This document shows positions 17,901 to 26,307 of a stretch of DNA of 64,000 nucleotides, piece after piece; within the stretch, counting starts at the first letter, position 1, and every line of letters starts with the position of its first letter. This DNA comes from Tissierella sp. (lineage in GTDB: Bacteria; Bacillota; Clostridia; Tissierellales; Tissierellaceae). The notes under the pieces were generated by a model. The model saw nothing but the letters and a program-made list of their open reading frames with translations. It was not told the origin of the DNA and did not search any database. The DNA is taken from positions 489,332 through 553,331 of the forward strand of contig NZ_JAVKTS010000002.1 in NCBI RefSeq assembly GCF_031460495.1, in the 5' to 3' direction. Both the position numbers and the translations under genes were made by a program.

Positions 17901-19224
17901 TATAAACATCAATAACCTTTCCATCTTTAATCCTTACTGCACCAATTTCTGTTATCATATCATTAATAGCAGAAAGTCCAGTTGTTTCAATGTCAAAAAC
18001 TACATAAGTTGAATAATCCACATTCTCATTAAAATTAGTTACAATTTGCTTTTTATCATTAACTAAATACCCTTCCATTCCATATATCATTTTAATACCT
18101 AATGATTTACTCAATTCCATTGCTTCAGGAAATCCTTGTACTACTCCATGGTCCGTAATGGCTAAAGCTTTGTGACCCCATTCTTTAGCCCTAGTAGCTA
18201 GTTTTTTGAGTGATGTTACACCATCCATAGAGCTCATCTTCGTGTGAAGATGAAGTTCTACTCTTTTTTCTATGGAATTATCTTTCCTTACTTCTTTATC
18301 AACCTTGTTTAAGGACTTTAGCATAATAACAGTAGTTCTAGAGTAACTATCATAAGTTACATCACCTGTAATTTTAACATAGGTATCATCTATAACATTC
18401 GTAAGAAATTCAGCAGATTGTTCTTCAGACAAAAAGACCTTAACTGTTATAGAATCACTTAAATCAGAAATATAAAAGGTGACGAGGGTTTTATTGTTTT
18501 TGATTTGTCTAGTTTCTAATTGAAATATTTGACCTTCTACTGTGCAAGTACCAGTTTGCATATTTATTTCATTAACTTTAATTGGCGAGTCCTTAATTTG
18601 TTTTCCATACATATAATATTTACTTGATTTATTTGTATTGGTTGTTTTAGTCTTTGTTTCAATGGAATTAAGTGTTTTTACTGCGATTTCTTTTTCTTCT
18701 AAATCCTTTAGATTTAAATAATCATTATTAATCAAAAAACCAGAATCGGATACTGTTATTTCTATATTAATCCCTAATTCTTCATAAACTTTATCTTTAA
18801 TACGATCTTCTAGTCCATTTTTCGTCATGGAATAATATGCTATTTGATTAGGCGGAATAATTATAAGAGACTTATCTTTGATTTCCCATTTCATATCTTC
18901 TATCCAAGACTTACTAGACTGTATTTGGGATTCGATAAATTCCAATAGACTATCTTTATAAAAAATTAACTTTTCTTCATAACTTCCTGAAACATTATAC
19001 TTAAATTTCACCAATATCTTGAACTCATTAAAATAGTCACTAAAAAGATTGTTTATTCTTATAATCATTTCCTCATTTATTAAGCTAATTGATTCCAAAT
19101 ATATTATTAATTCCATTGTATCTTTCATTATCTCAACTTTTTTAATTAGGATTTCTAAGCTTTTTATATCATTATCTTCTTCACTAGTAATTAACTGTGA
19201 AAGATACAATTGATTAGTATTCAT
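14962..19224 (-). CDS. polC: DNA polymerase III alpha subunit, PolC type
   Basis: The replicative polymerase of low-GC Gram-positives, with its own proofreading exonuclease. The 1420 residues contain an N-terminal region, an OB domain (about 215-310), a PHP domain (HLHTKMSSMDG near 323) interrupted by a DnaQ-type 3'-5' exonuclease (VFDIETTGLS near 408 to about 570), a zinc-binding module (CPAC...CPKC, near 893-925), and the polymerase palm and fingers with PDIDLNFAGEYQ and GLSHGTDVW. All four zinc cysteines are present. The ATG at 19224 has AAGGGGG about 12 bases upstream, somewhat far, but no better start is seen. Confidence 0.98.
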   Translation of the reverse strand: MNTNQLYLSQLITSEEDNDIKSLEILIKKVEIMKDTMELIIYLESISLINEEMIIRINNLFSDYFNEFKILVKFKYNVSGSYEEKLIFYKDSLLEFIESQIQSSKSWIEDMKWEIKDKSLIIIPPNQIAYYSMTKNGLEDRIKDKVYEELGINIEITVSDSGFLINNDYLNLKDLEEKEIAVKTLNSIETKTKTTNTNKSSKYYMYGKQIKDSPIKVNEINMQTGTCTVEGQIFQLETRQIKNNKTLVTFYISDLSDSITVKVFLSEEQSAEFLTNVIDDTYVKITGDVTYDSYSRTTVIMLKSLNKVDKEVRKDNSIEKRVELHLHTKMSSMDGVTSLKKLATRAKEWGHKALAITDHGVVQGFPEAMELSKSLGIKMIYGMEGYLVNDKKQIVTNFNENVDYSTYVVFDIETTGLSAINDMITEIGAVRIKDGKVIDVYSQLINPNRPIPTKITELTGITDEMVRDKPSIHEVILDFKEFIKDDVLVAHNASFDVGFIRQNMKLNNLELDNPVLDTLELSRAVFPELKNHKLNNIAKHLNVSLVNHHRAVDDATATAEILIKILNMLCENNISSFKQINTLNQSKDLSKDVSYHIVILAKNLIGLKNLYKLVSESHVNYFHRRPRIPKSMISANREGLIIGSACESGELYRAILNSKSSNEINEIVRFYDFLEIQPLQNNAFLIRDGKLKDEEQLKSINKRIYNLGKSNNKLVVATGDVHFLDPEDEVYRRMLMSGQKFQDADLQPPLYFKSTDEMLDEFSYLGQDIAREVVVDNTNLISDSIDEIIPIPEGTFPPVIEGAEEELKKITYEKAIQVYGNPLPDIVEKRLERELTSIIKNGYAVMYIIAQKLVWKSLEDGYLVGSRGSVGSSFVATMSGITEVNPLEPHYVCPACKYSEFFDDGSIASGVDLPNKECPKCNTTMIKDGHNIPFEVFLGFEGDKEPDIDLNFAGEYQSVAHKYTEELFGEGYVFRAGTIGTIADKTAYGFVKKYFEERDLSVSAAEINRLVQGCTGIKRTTGQHPGGVMIVPKYKEILDFTPIQYPANDKKSGVLTTHFDYNAISGRILKLDILGHDVPTIIRMLFDLTGVDPTSIPLDEPKTMKLFTSTESLGITKEDINCPVGTLGIPEFGTKFVRQMLMDTMPSTFSELVRISGLSHGTDVWINNAQELVKNDIAPLSKVISTREDIMLFLINAGLDKKKSFKIMENVRKGKGLSKEDEEAMEELGVPQWYIDSCNKIKYMFPKAHAAAYVMMSFRIAYFKVYYPEAFYSTYFTIKANDFDADLIIKGSEFVKNKIEELEKNFNDITAKEKNLLTVLEVVLEMFARGYKIQKVDLYRSDSDKFIIDDNGILPPLKSLEGLGENVARKIVEERNMSRFISREDLVNRGKVSKPVLEVLTNHGCLGDLPLNNQISLFNI

Positions 19225-19264
19225 CTGTAAATTATACCCCCTTACTTATACTGGGATACTACTA

Positions 19265-20314
19265 TTATAGTTTTTCCATTTCTACTAACAACTCTTCTAA
19301 TAAATCTTCTTCGGGAACTTTCCTGATAATTTCACCTTTTATAAAAATTAAACCCTCGCCATTTCCTCCTGCTATTCCAATATCTGCTTCTCTGGCTTCA
19401 CCAGGTCCATTTACAGCACATCCCATGATTGCTACTTTAATATTTTTATTTATGCCTTCCAATCTTTTTTCAGCTTCTTCTACAATCTTTATTAAATCAA
19501 TTTTAGTACGGCCACATGTAGGGCAAGAAATAATTTCTATTCCTTCTTTTAATAAATCAAGAGACTTAAGTATTTCTCTTCCCACTTTTACTTCTTCAAC
19601 GGGATCACCAGTTAAAGATATTCTTATAGTATCCCCTATGCCCATAGATAATAATGTTCCTATACCTACGGAAGACTTTATTGATCCTCTCCAAATAGGA
19701 CCAGCTTCAGTTATGCCTAAATGTAGAGGATAATTTACTAAGCTTGATATCTTCTCATATGCTTTAACAGTCAAATTCACATTACTAGCTTTTAATGAAA
19801 TCTTTATATCATCAAAACCCATATCTTCTAATAATCGTATTTGTTCTAAAGCGCTATAAACCATAGAATCTTCATTTACACCATTATACTGATCTAAAAA
19901 TTCTTGTTTCAAAGAACCAGCATTTACTCCTACCCTAATTGAAATTCCACTATCCTTACAAGCCTTTACAACTTCCTTTACTTTATCTAAAGAACCTATA
20001 TTACCAGGATTAAGTCTTAAGCCATCAATGCCATATTTAATTGATTCTAAGGCTAATCTATAATCATATTGGATATCTGCAATTATAGGTATATTTATAT
20101 CTTTTTTAATAGTACTTATAGCTTTAGCATCATCAATATCAGTAATTGCAGATCTGATAATGTTACATCCAGCTTCTTCTAATCTTTTTATCTGACTGAT
20201 AGTTGAAATAACATCCTTTGTTATAGTATTTGTCATAGACTGAACTGATATAGGATTTAATCCACCTATTTGTACATTTCCAACATTTATAATTTTAGTT
20301 TTTTTTCTATTCAA
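19265..20314 (-). CDS. ispG: 4-hydroxy-3-methylbut-2-enyl diphosphate synthase IspG
   Basis: Penultimate enzyme of the MEP isoprenoid pathway; reduces MEcPP to HMBPP with a [4Fe-4S] cluster. At 349 aa this is the short bacterial form: a TIM barrel (IGGLNPISVQSMTNT at the start, GLRLNPGNIG near 137) and a C-terminal cluster domain with SCPTCGRTK near 265 and MGCAVNGPGEAREADIGIAGG near 298, giving the three cluster cysteines. TTG at 20314 is the start, with GAGGGTG in front. dxr, its pathway partner, is not at its usual place two genes upstream. Confidence 0.97.
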   Translation of the reverse strand: MNRKKTKIINVGNVQIGGLNPISVQSMTNTITKDVISTISQIKRLEEAGCNIIRSAITDIDDAKAISTIKKDINIPIIADIQYDYRLALESIKYGIDGLRLNPGNIGSLDKVKEVVKACKDSGISIRVGVNAGSLKQEFLDQYNGVNEDSMVYSALEQIRLLEDMGFDDIKISLKASNVNLTVKAYEKISSLVNYPLHLGITEAGPIWRGSIKSSVGIGTLLSMGIGDTIRISLTGDPVEEVKVGREILKSLDLLKEGIEIISCPTCGRTKIDLIKIVEEAEKRLEGINKNIKVAIMGCAVNGPGEAREADIGIAGGNGEGLIFIKGEIIRKVPEEDLLEELLVEMEKL

Positions 20315-20325
20315 TATATCACCCT

Positions 20326-21330
20326 CTAAAAAATATTAAATTTGATTATATCTTTATAAGTTACTATCAACATTAGAGATATCAATAAAACAAATCCTAT
20401 AAAATGTATAAAACCCTCTTTATTTGTATCTATTGGTTTACCTCTTACTAATTCTATTAATAAAAAAATTATTCTACTTCCATCTAAAGCAGGAATAGGT
20501 AATAAATTAAAGAATCCTAAATTAACACTAATAAACCCTAAAATATAGAGTAAATTATATATACCCATTTTAGCTGCTACTCCTACTTCATTAATAACAC
20601 CAATAGGCCCTGACAAATGATCTAATCCTATCTTACCTTTGAATACCATACCTATAAAGTCAAACATCAATCCTAAAAAGGTTAATGTTTTTTCAAATCC
20701 ACCCTGTATAGCAGATAATATTGACTTTTCGTATGCTGGCGCTATTCCTATCATATATCTTCCTTCACTAAGAGTAGGAGTAATTGAAAAGTTCTTAGTT
20801 TCTCCATCTCTTATTACTTCTATATCTATTTCTTGATTTGGAGTAGAATTACTTATAGCCTCTGATATATCTTCCCAGCTATTTATATTAGTATCATCTA
20901 TCTTAACAACAATATCTCCTGACATTAAACCAATTTGCTGAGCAGGAGAATCTTCAAGAGTACTATCTATAACATTAGTTGGCATACCTATGCCATAAGA
21001 AACAATTCCAAATATTATAATGGCTAACAAGAAATTCATAACAGCTCCTGCTACAACAACTGCAATTCTAGAAGCTACAGGAACTTTGTTAAAGCTTCTT
21101 GGGTCATCTGAATTTTCGTCTTCGCCTTCCATTTTTACATAACCACCAATTGGTAATGCTCTCAAAGTATATTCTGTTTCACCCTTCTTCTTTTGAAACA
21201 ATTTTGGACCCATACCTATTGAAAATTCATTCACTTTAATTCCTACCATTTTGGCTACAGAAAAATGGCCAAATTCATGTACTAATATAACCATAAGAAA
21301 TACAAATACTGCTGATATTGCGGTTAACAT
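20326..21330 (-). CDS. rseP: Site-2 intramembrane zinc protease RseP/RasP
   Basis: Cleaves transmembrane anchors of anti-sigma factors and signal-peptide remnants inside the membrane. HEFGH at residues 18-22, in the first membrane helix, is the zinc motif; the third ligand lies in NLLPIPALDGSR near residue 278. One PDZ domain is present (about 120-190, with SPAQQIGLMSGDIVVKIDD). About four membrane segments are seen. Length 334 aa is normal for the one-PDZ form. It is flanked by cdsA and ispG; the dxr gene that usually lies between cdsA and rseP is missing. Confidence 0.96.
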   Translation of the reverse strand: MLTAISAVFVFLMVILVHEFGHFSVAKMVGIKVNEFSIGMGPKLFQKKKGETEYTLRALPIGGYVKMEGEDENSDDPRSFNKVPVASRIAVVVAGAVMNFLLAIIIFGIVSYGIGMPTNVIDSTLEDSPAQQIGLMSGDIVVKIDDTNINSWEDISEAISNSTPNQEIDIEVIRDGETKNFSITPTLSEGRYMIGIAPAYEKSILSAIQGGFEKTLTFLGLMFDFIGMVFKGKIGLDHLSGPIGVINEVGVAAKMGIYNLLYILGFISVNLGFFNLLPIPALDGSRIIFLLIELVRGKPIDTNKEGFIHFIGFVLLISLMLIVTYKDIIKFNIF

Positions 21331-21348
21331 TTAAACACCACCTATATA

Positions 21349-22125
21349 TTAATTTAAAAAGATGCTAGTATAATAGTATATTACTGGAGCAGTAAATATT
21401 ATACTATCAAATCTATCCAATATACCTCCATGACCTGGCATAATGGAACCATAATCTTTGATGCCACTTATTCTCTTTATCTTCGAAGCCACTAAATCAC
21501 CTAATTGAGCTATCACTGAGCAAACAATAGAAAGCACAATAATCTTCCATATAGGATTTATATTAAAATACATTGCGTATGCAATAAGCAAAATGCAAGA
21601 CCCAAATATACCGCCTACAAATCCTTCTATTGTTTTATTAGGACTAACTTTAGGACATAATTTTCTTTTTCCAAATAAGTTTCCTGTTAAATATGCAAAT
21701 GTGTCTGTACCAAAAGCTATAATGAAAATCAACCAAATATACTTAGTATTATCTAAATATATAATATGAAAAAGTAAAAAGGGAATATATAATATACCCA
21801 TAATAGTTAGTGATACATCTTCTATTGATGTGTTTTTATTAATAACAACTGAAATAAGTAAGGTAATAACAATAATAGTAAATATCAGACCTAAATATTC
21901 CTTTTGTAACAAAATACTTATAAACAGTCCTGTTGCACCTAAATAGCCTATTGAGTATATTGGAGTAATATTAAGGTTTTCTATGGCTTTATAAAATTCT
22001 TTTAAACCAATAATTGAAACTATATAAACAGCAAAAGACAATAAATATCCTCCATTTGAGACAACTAAAATTAATAGAATTAATCCAATAAATCCACTGA
22101 AAAATCTCTTGCTTAAATCTTTCAC
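21349..22125 (-). CDS. cdsA: Phosphatidate cytidylyltransferase
   Basis: Integral membrane enzyme making CDP-diacylglycerol from phosphatidate and CTP, the branch point for phospholipids. 258 residues, with about seven hydrophobic segments. The C-terminal signature KDYGSIMPGHGGILDRFDSIIFTAP carries the catalytic aspartates. The middle motif SPNKTIEGFVGG is also diagnostic. It starts directly after uppS (stop and start adjacent), and rseP follows after 18 bp. Confidence 0.96.
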   Translation of the reverse strand: MKDLSKRFFSGFIGLILLILVVSNGGYLLSFAVYIVSIIGLKEFYKAIENLNITPIYSIGYLGATGLFISILLQKEYLGLIFTIIVITLLISVVINKNTSIEDVSLTIMGILYIPFLLFHIIYLDNTKYIWLIFIIAFGTDTFAYLTGNLFGKRKLCPKVSPNKTIEGFVGGIFGSCILLIAYAMYFNINPIWKIIVLSIVCSVIAQLGDLVASKIKRISGIKDYGSIMPGHGGILDRFDSIIFTAPVIYYYTSIFLN

Positions 22126-22875
22126 TTATATTCCTCCAAATCTTCTATTTCTTTTTTGATAATCTATAATAGATAATAATAAATGCATTTCTTTAAAATC
22201 TGGCCATAATATATCATAAAAACAAAACTCAGTATATGCAATTTGGTATAGCATGAAATTACTAAGTCTAAATTCTCCGCTTGGCCTAATTAGTAAGTCT
22301 GGATCTGGCTGATCTTTAGTATAAAGATAATTAGAAAAGCTAGTTTCATTTAAATCATCAATATTAGTTTTACCCATTTTTATATCATTTAAAAGATTTT
22401 TAATCCCAAAGATTATTTCATCTCTTCCACCATAATTTAAACCAATATTTAAGATCATTCCAGTATTATTAGATGTTGTTTCTATGGATTTTACTACTTC
22501 CTTTTTTGCAAAGACGGGCAATTTATCAATATCACCCATAACCTTCACTTTAATATTATTTTTATGTAATTTATCTAGCTCTTGTCTTATATATTGCACT
22601 AAAATTTTCATCAAACCTTGAACTTCATCCATAGGTCTTTTCCAATTTTCAGTGGAAAAAGCATAAAGTGATAAATGTTTTATTCCTAAATTAGACGCAG
22701 CGCTAACGATTTCTACTACTCTCTCCATTCCCTCTTTGTGTCCAAAGTTTCTAGGAAGAAATCTCTTTTTTGCCCATCTACCATTACCATCCATGATTAT
22801 AGCAATATGTTTGGGTAGGCTTAAGATATCTATTTGTTTTTTTAATTGTTCTACATCTTGATTGATATCTAACAT
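22126..22875 (-). CDS. uppS: Undecaprenyl diphosphate synthase (UppS)
   Basis: cis-Prenyltransferase that builds the C55 carrier for peptidoglycan and wall polymers. The pyrophosphate-binding motif IIMDGNGRWAKKR has the catalytic Asp29; SLYAFSTENWKRP and the C-terminal RPSGEFRLSNFMLYQ with AYTEFCF complete the family signatures. The ATG at 22875 is chosen: GAGG stands eight bases upstream, whereas a longer GTG reading at 22884 overlaps that site. 249 residues is typical. It is separated from frr by a terminator-like hairpin. Confidence 0.96.
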   Translation of the reverse strand: MLDINQDVEQLKKQIDILSLPKHIAIIMDGNGRWAKKRFLPRNFGHKEGMERVVEIVSAASNLGIKHLSLYAFSTENWKRPMDEVQGLMKILVQYIRQELDKLHKNNIKVKVMGDIDKLPVFAKKEVVKSIETTSNNTGMILNIGLNYGGRDEIIFGIKNLLNDIKMGKTNIDDLNETSFSNYLYTKDQPDPDLLIRPSGEFRLSNFMLYQIAYTEFCFYDILWPDFKEMHLLLSIIDYQKRNRRFGGI

Positions 22876-22889
22876 ATGAATCACCTCTT

Positions 22890-22922
22890 TATTAAAAACC
22901 CCTTCATTTAAGAAGGGGTTTT
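22890..22922 (-). terminator. Rho-independent terminator after frr
   Basis: AAAACCCCTTC (22895-22905) and GAAGGGGTTTT (22912-22922) form a perfect 11-bp stem with a six-base loop; the minus-strand tail runs TTTTTAAT. It starts one base after the frr stop. uppS begins only 15 bases beyond, so uppS and later genes may depend on read-through. Confidence 0.88.
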
Positions 22923-22923
22923 G

Positions 22924-23481
22924 TTATATTTCCATTAGCTCTTCTTCTTTTTTCTTTGTTACTGCATCTAAATCTTCAATAAACTTATCAGTTATTTTTT
23001 GAATTTTGTCTTCTGCAAGTCTCTTATCATCTTCACTAATATCTTTGCTTTTTTCCAACTTCTTCAGTTGTTCATTAAAATCTCTTCTAATATTTCTAAT
23101 TGCAACTTTTGCATTTTCACCATTCTTTTTTACTACTTTTGTTAATTCTTTTCTTCTTTCTTCTGTTAATACTGGAATTATAAGCCTTATTACTTTACCA
23201 TCATTTGAAGGATTCAATCCTAAGTCTGATTTCAAAATTTCCTTTTCAATTATAGGAATCAGTTTTGAATCCCATGGCTGAACAACAATTAATCTTGGCT
23301 CTGGAGCTGAAACACTTCCCACCTGCTTTAATGGTGTAATTTGACCATAATAGTCTACTGTAATCTTATCTAATATGCCCGGATTAGCTCTTCCTGCCCT
23401 TATGGATTGTAGCTCCTCTTGGTAAACTGAAATGGTCTTTTTCATTTTCTCTTCTGCTTCATTGTAAAGTTCTAAATACAT
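22924..23481 (-). CDS. frr: Ribosome recycling factor
   Basis: Splits post-termination ribosomes together with EF-G. 185 residues, the standard length: the helical domain I includes IRAGRANPGILDKI (near 27-40), the beta domain II contains VDYYGQITPLKQV and PWDSKLIPIIEKEILKSDLGLNPSNDGKVIRL, and the C-terminal half ends in an alternating Lys/Glu helix. It starts two bases after pyrH. The pyrH-frr-uppS-cdsA order is the one found across Firmicutes. Confidence 0.97.
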   Translation of the reverse strand: MYLELYNEAEEKMKKTISVYQEELQSIRAGRANPGILDKITVDYYGQITPLKQVGSVSAPEPRLIVVQPWDSKLIPIIEKEILKSDLGLNPSNDGKVIRLIIPVLTEERRKELTKVVKKNGENAKVAIRNIRRDFNEQLKKLEKSKDISEDDKRLAEDKIQKITDKFIEDLDAVTKKKEEELMEI

Positions 23482-23483
23482 AA

Positions 23484-24197
23484 TTAATCCTCCTTTACAT
23501 GTGTTCCTATTTTTTTTCCTAAAACAACATTAATAATATTATATGGTTCATCTATACCAAAAACAATTAAAGGAATTTTGTTATCCATACATAAAGAAGT
23601 TGCAGTAGAATCCATAATTCCAAGACCTAAATTTAGTATATCTATATATTTCAAAGTATCAAATCTCTTCGCCTTACTATTTACCTTTGGATCAGAATCA
23701 TATACTCCGTCTACACCTTTTTTTGCCAAAAGTATTACATCTGCTTCAATTTCAGCTGCTCTTAAAGCTGCAGCTGTATCTGTAGAAAAATATGGATTTC
23801 CAGATCCAGCAGCAAAAATAACTACTCTTCCTTTTTCTAAGTGCCTAACTGCTTTCCTTCTAATATATGGTTCAGCAATTTGTCTCATCTCTATTGCTGA
23901 TTGAACTCTGGTATTAACACCAAGATTTTCAAGTGAATCCTGGAGTGCAAGAGCATTCATTACAGTTCCTAACATTCCCATATAATCAGATGTAGTCCTA
24001 TCCATGTCTTTACTTGTTCTTCCACGCCAGAAGTTTCCTCCTCCTACAACAATGGATACTTGCACACCTAGATTATGTAACTCCTTTACCTCTGTTGAAA
24101 TTTGATTAATGGTAACTACATCAATTCCAGTACCTTTAGTACCTGCTAATGCTTCACCACTTATCTTTAGTACTACCCTTTTAAATATTGGGTCCAT
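23484..24197 (-). CDS. pyrH: UMP kinase
   Basis: Hexameric bacterial UMP kinase (amino-acid-kinase fold) that makes UDP. Motifs: [21 protein letters not shown] at the start, [11 protein letters not shown] near 53-63, [15 protein letters not shown], and [20 protein letters not shown] near 130, followed by [14 protein letters not shown]. The ATG at 24197 is preferred since GGAG stands eight bases upstream; a GTG at 24206 would overlap this binding site. 237 residues, normal. Confidence 0.97.
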   Translation of the reverse strand: MDPIFKRVVLKISGEALAGTKGTGIDVVTINQISTEVKELHNLGVQVSIVVGGGNFWRGRTSKDMDRTTSDYMGMLGTVMNALALQDSLENLGVNTRVQSAIEMRQIAEPYIRRKAVRHLEKGRVVIFAAGSGNPYFSTDTAAALRAAEIEADVILLAKKGVDGVYDSDPKVNSKAKRFDTLKYIDILNLGLGIMDSTATSLCMDNKIPLIVFGIDEPYNIINVVLGKKIGTHVKED

Positions 24198-24229
24198 TGA
24201 ACTCACTCCTAATGTTAAGTATAGTATTA

Positions 24230-24265
24230 TTCAAATGGAGAACAAGTAACTGTTCTCCATTTGAA
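24230..24265 (-). terminator. Long perfect hairpin after tsf (probable terminator/processing site)
   Basis: TTCAAATGGAGAACA (24230-24244) and its exact complement (24251-24265) form a 15-bp stem with a six-base loop, directly after the tsf stop. The minus-strand tail is TAATACTATAC, not a T-run, so termination may be weak. It may instead protect the 3' end of rpsB-tsf mRNA. Confidence 0.6.
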
Positions 24266-24913
24266 TTACATACCCATTTGCTTTGCAACTTCCTCAGCAA
24301 AATTCTCTTCCTTTTTCTCAATGCCTTCTCCAACTTCAAATCGTGCAAATCTTCTAATCTTTAAATTTTCTCCAATTTTAGAGATTTTTTCATTTAGCAA
24401 AACTCCAATTTTTATACTTGGGTCTTTAATAAAGTTTTGATCCAATAAACATATTTGCTCAAAAAACTTCTCTATTCTTCCTTCAACCATTTTAGCTGCT
24501 ACATGTTCAGGTTTTCCTTCGTTCATAGCTTGTAAAGTTAATACTTCTCTTTCCCTAGCAATTTCTTCTTCACTTACTTCTTCTCTTGAAACATATTTTG
24601 GATTAGAAGCTGCTATTTGCATTGCTATGTCTTTAACAAATTGTTTGAATTCATCAGTTTTAGCTACGAAGTCAGTTTCTGAATTAACTTCTACTATAAC
24701 TCCAATTCTACCACCATGTATATATGATTCTACTAAACCTTCAGATGCTATTCTACCTGATTTTTTTGCTGCTTTTGCTAATCCTTTTTCTCTTAGCAAA
24801 TCAATAGCTTTTTCTATGTCTCCATTTGTCTCTACTAATGCATTTTTACAGTCTAACATTCCAGCTGCTGTTCTTTCTCTTAATTCTTTCACTGTTGAAG
24901 CGCTTATATTCAT
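24266..24913 (-). CDS. tsf: Elongation factor Ts
   Basis: Nucleotide-exchange factor for EF-Tu. The N-terminal UBA-like domain is clear ([22 protein letters not shown]), followed by the EF-Tu-contact loop SETDFVAK near residue 80. At 215 aa it is the short form with one main core subdomain, usual in many Clostridia and thermophiles. The ATG at 24913 has AGGAGGG in front. It follows rpsB through a structured gap. Confidence 0.97.
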   Translation of the reverse strand: MNISASTVKELRERTAAGMLDCKNALVETNGDIEKAIDLLREKGLAKAAKKSGRIASEGLVESYIHGGRIGVIVEVNSETDFVAKTDEFKQFVKDIAMQIAASNPKYVSREEVSEEEIAREREVLTLQAMNEGKPEHVAAKMVEGRIEKFFEQICLLDQNFIKDPSIKIGVLLNEKISKIGENLKIRRFARFEVGEGIEKKEENFAEEVAKQMGM

Positions 24914-24932
24914 AAAATCCCTCCTATATTGT

Positions 24933-24978
24933 TAAAAATGGTAAGAGTATAAGGGACAAACCCTTTCTAACCCTTACC
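24933..24978 (-). terminator. Hairpin between rpsB and tsf (partial terminator/attenuator)
   Basis: On the minus strand GGTAAG (24978-24973) pairs with CTTACC (24945-24940), and inside it AAGGG pairs with CCCTT around loop TTTGT. The tail is ATTTTTAAC. It starts about 12 bases after the rpsB stop and could lower tsf relative to rpsB expression. Confidence 0.65.
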
Positions 24979-24989
24979 CTTAATTGTTT

Positions 24990-25697
24990 TTACTCTTCTG
25001 AAATTTCTGTTTGCTCGCCTTGTTTGCCTTCTAGAACTGCATTAGACATAGTTTCTGTTAATAATTTTACGGCTCTAATGGCATCATCATTACCAGGTAT
25101 TACATAATCAACTTCATCTGGATCACAGTTTGTATCTACTATGGCAACTACAGGTATTCCAAGAATTTGAGCCTCTTTAACAGCAATTCTCTCTTTTCTA
25201 GGATCCACTACAAATAGAGCGTCTGGTATTCTATTCATATTTTTAATTCCACCAAGGAATTTTTCTAGTCTTTCTGCCTCATGTTTTAACTTAATAACTT
25301 CTTTTTTTGGTAGAACATCAAAAATTCCATCTTCTTCCATTTTACCTAATTCATGTAATCTATCCACTCTATTTCTAATAGTCTTGTAGTTTGTTAACAT
25401 ACCACCTAACCATCTTTGATTAATAAAGTGCATATTACATCTTTTAGCCTCATTCTCAATTGCTTCTTGAGCTTGCTTTTTTGTTCCAACAAATAGTACT
25501 TCTCCACCATCTTCGACTACTTGCCTGATAAAAGCATAAGCATCTTCTACCTTTTTAACTGTTTTTTGTAAGTCAATAATGTAGATTCCATTTCTCTCAG
25601 TAAAAATATACTGTGCCATTTTAGGATTCCATCTTCTAGTTTGATGTCCAAAATGAACTCCTGCTTCTAATAAACCTTTCATTGTAATTACTGACAT
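24990..25697 (-). CDS. rpsB: 30S ribosomal protein S2
   Basis: Small-subunit protein joining head and body near S1/S8. 235 residues beginning [27 protein letters not shown], a textbook S2 start, with [18 protein letters not shown] and [19 protein letters not shown] later. The ATG at 25697 has GGAGGTG seven bases in front; an upstream in-frame Met (25712) would include this binding site. The leader contains a two-part stem-loop and an excellent promoter that touches the end of the upstream flagellar gene. Confidence 0.98.
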   Translation of the reverse strand: MSVITMKGLLEAGVHFGHQTRRWNPKMAQYIFTERNGIYIIDLQKTVKKVEDAYAFIRQVVEDGGEVLFVGTKKQAQEAIENEAKRCNMHFINQRWLGGMLTNYKTIRNRVDRLHELGKMEEDGIFDVLPKKEVIKLKHEAERLEKFLGGIKNMNRIPDALFVVDPRKERIAVKEAQILGIPVVAIVDTNCDPDEVDYVIPGNDDAIRAVKLLTETMSNAVLEGKQGEQTEISEE

Positions 25698-25725
25698 ACT
25701 ATTCACCTCCAAGTTTTTTTTCCTC

Positions 25726-25781
25726 CATTCTCTTCATTCATTAAAGAAACCAATTGGCACCCTCTTTAATGTCAAAGAATG
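25726..25781 (-). promoter_or_regulatory. Structured rpsB leader
   Basis: The inner stem CATTAAAGA / TCTTTAATG (25739-25747 with 25763-25771) is a perfect 9-bp helix. Outside it CATTCT / AGAATG (25726-25731 with 25776-25781) adds a second helix across an internal loop. The 15-base apical loop holds GGTGCCAATTGG in the minus sense. The size and place in the leader fit a ribosomal-protein autoregulatory RNA that binds S2; that role is inferred. Confidence 0.5.
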
Positions 25782-25798
25782 TGTGTAATCACTTAAGT

Positions 25799-25827
25799 AG
25801 TATAACACACGATTTAATCTAAATCAA
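25799..25827 (-). promoter_or_regulatory. Sigma-A promoter of the rpsB operon
   Basis: TTGATT (25827-25822), a 17-bp spacer and TATACT (25804-25799) form a strong housekeeping promoter. The -35 hexamer starts one base after the stop codon of the SwrB-like gene (25828-25830). Confidence 0.78.
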
Positions 25828-26295
25828 TTACTTTTGTGTTTTTTTATCAATATTTTTAATACTGTACATTTTAAGTACAATTTCTATCTCATAAACTCCT
25901 TTATTTAACTTTTTAGCAATTTCTTCAACAGTTAATCCAATGGAACTTAACTCGATAATTTTTTTATGAAAAGGATTATCTTGAATTATTTCTGAATTCA
26001 AAGTGTTAAATAGACCAATATTAGTATTTGTCTCAATGTAGGTTGATGGATTGTTATTGATTTGAACATTATTATTGCTAATTATACTATTGTTCAACCT
26101 ATCAAGTTTTGTATCAACTATTTCATCAAAATTATCTACAATGTCTTCTGTCAAGTTATAATATTCTTTTACTTTATCTTCAATTAAATTAAAGTCATCA
26201 ATCTTATTTTTTTCTTTTTGTAAATCTTTTCTAATAATATAAATCGAAATTATAATTAATACTATACCGATAATATTTATAATCAAATTTAACAT
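25828..26295 (-). CDS. SwrB-like membrane protein with C-terminal HTH-type segment (DUF6115-like)
   Basis: A 155-residue protein with one N-terminal membrane helix (about residues 2-22), a charged Asp/Lys/Asn-rich middle likely to be helical, and a conserved-looking C-terminal segment: ELSSIGLTVEEIAKKLNKGVYEIEIVLKMY, an HTH-like fold. In Bacillus the gene between sigD and rpsB is swrB, also a single-pass protein, which helps the basal body mature and stimulates sigma-D activity. Position and layout suggest the same role; sequence similarity alone was not tested. The ATG at 26295 has GAGGTG about six bases upstream. It is the last gene of the flagellar run. Confidence 0.6.
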   Translation of the reverse strand: MLNLIINIIGIVLIIISIYIIRKDLQKEKNKIDDFNLIEDKVKEYYNLTEDIVDNFDEIVDTKLDRLNNSIISNNNVQINNNPSTYIETNTNIGLFNTLNSEIIQDNPFHKKIIELSSIGLTVEEIAKKLNKGVYEIEIVLKMYSIKNIDKKTQK

Positions 26296-26307
26296 TTTAC
26301 ACCTCAA

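Noticed and set aside
14962-19224. Loss of proofreading or zinc module in PolC
   Set aside because: The DIETTG exonuclease motif and the CxxC...CxxC zinc ligands are all visible; the protein is full length.
22890-22922. End of the rpsB operon at the frr terminator
   Set aside because: uppS starts only 15 bases beyond and has no room for its own promoter, so read-through or a promoter inside frr is more likely than a true operon end.
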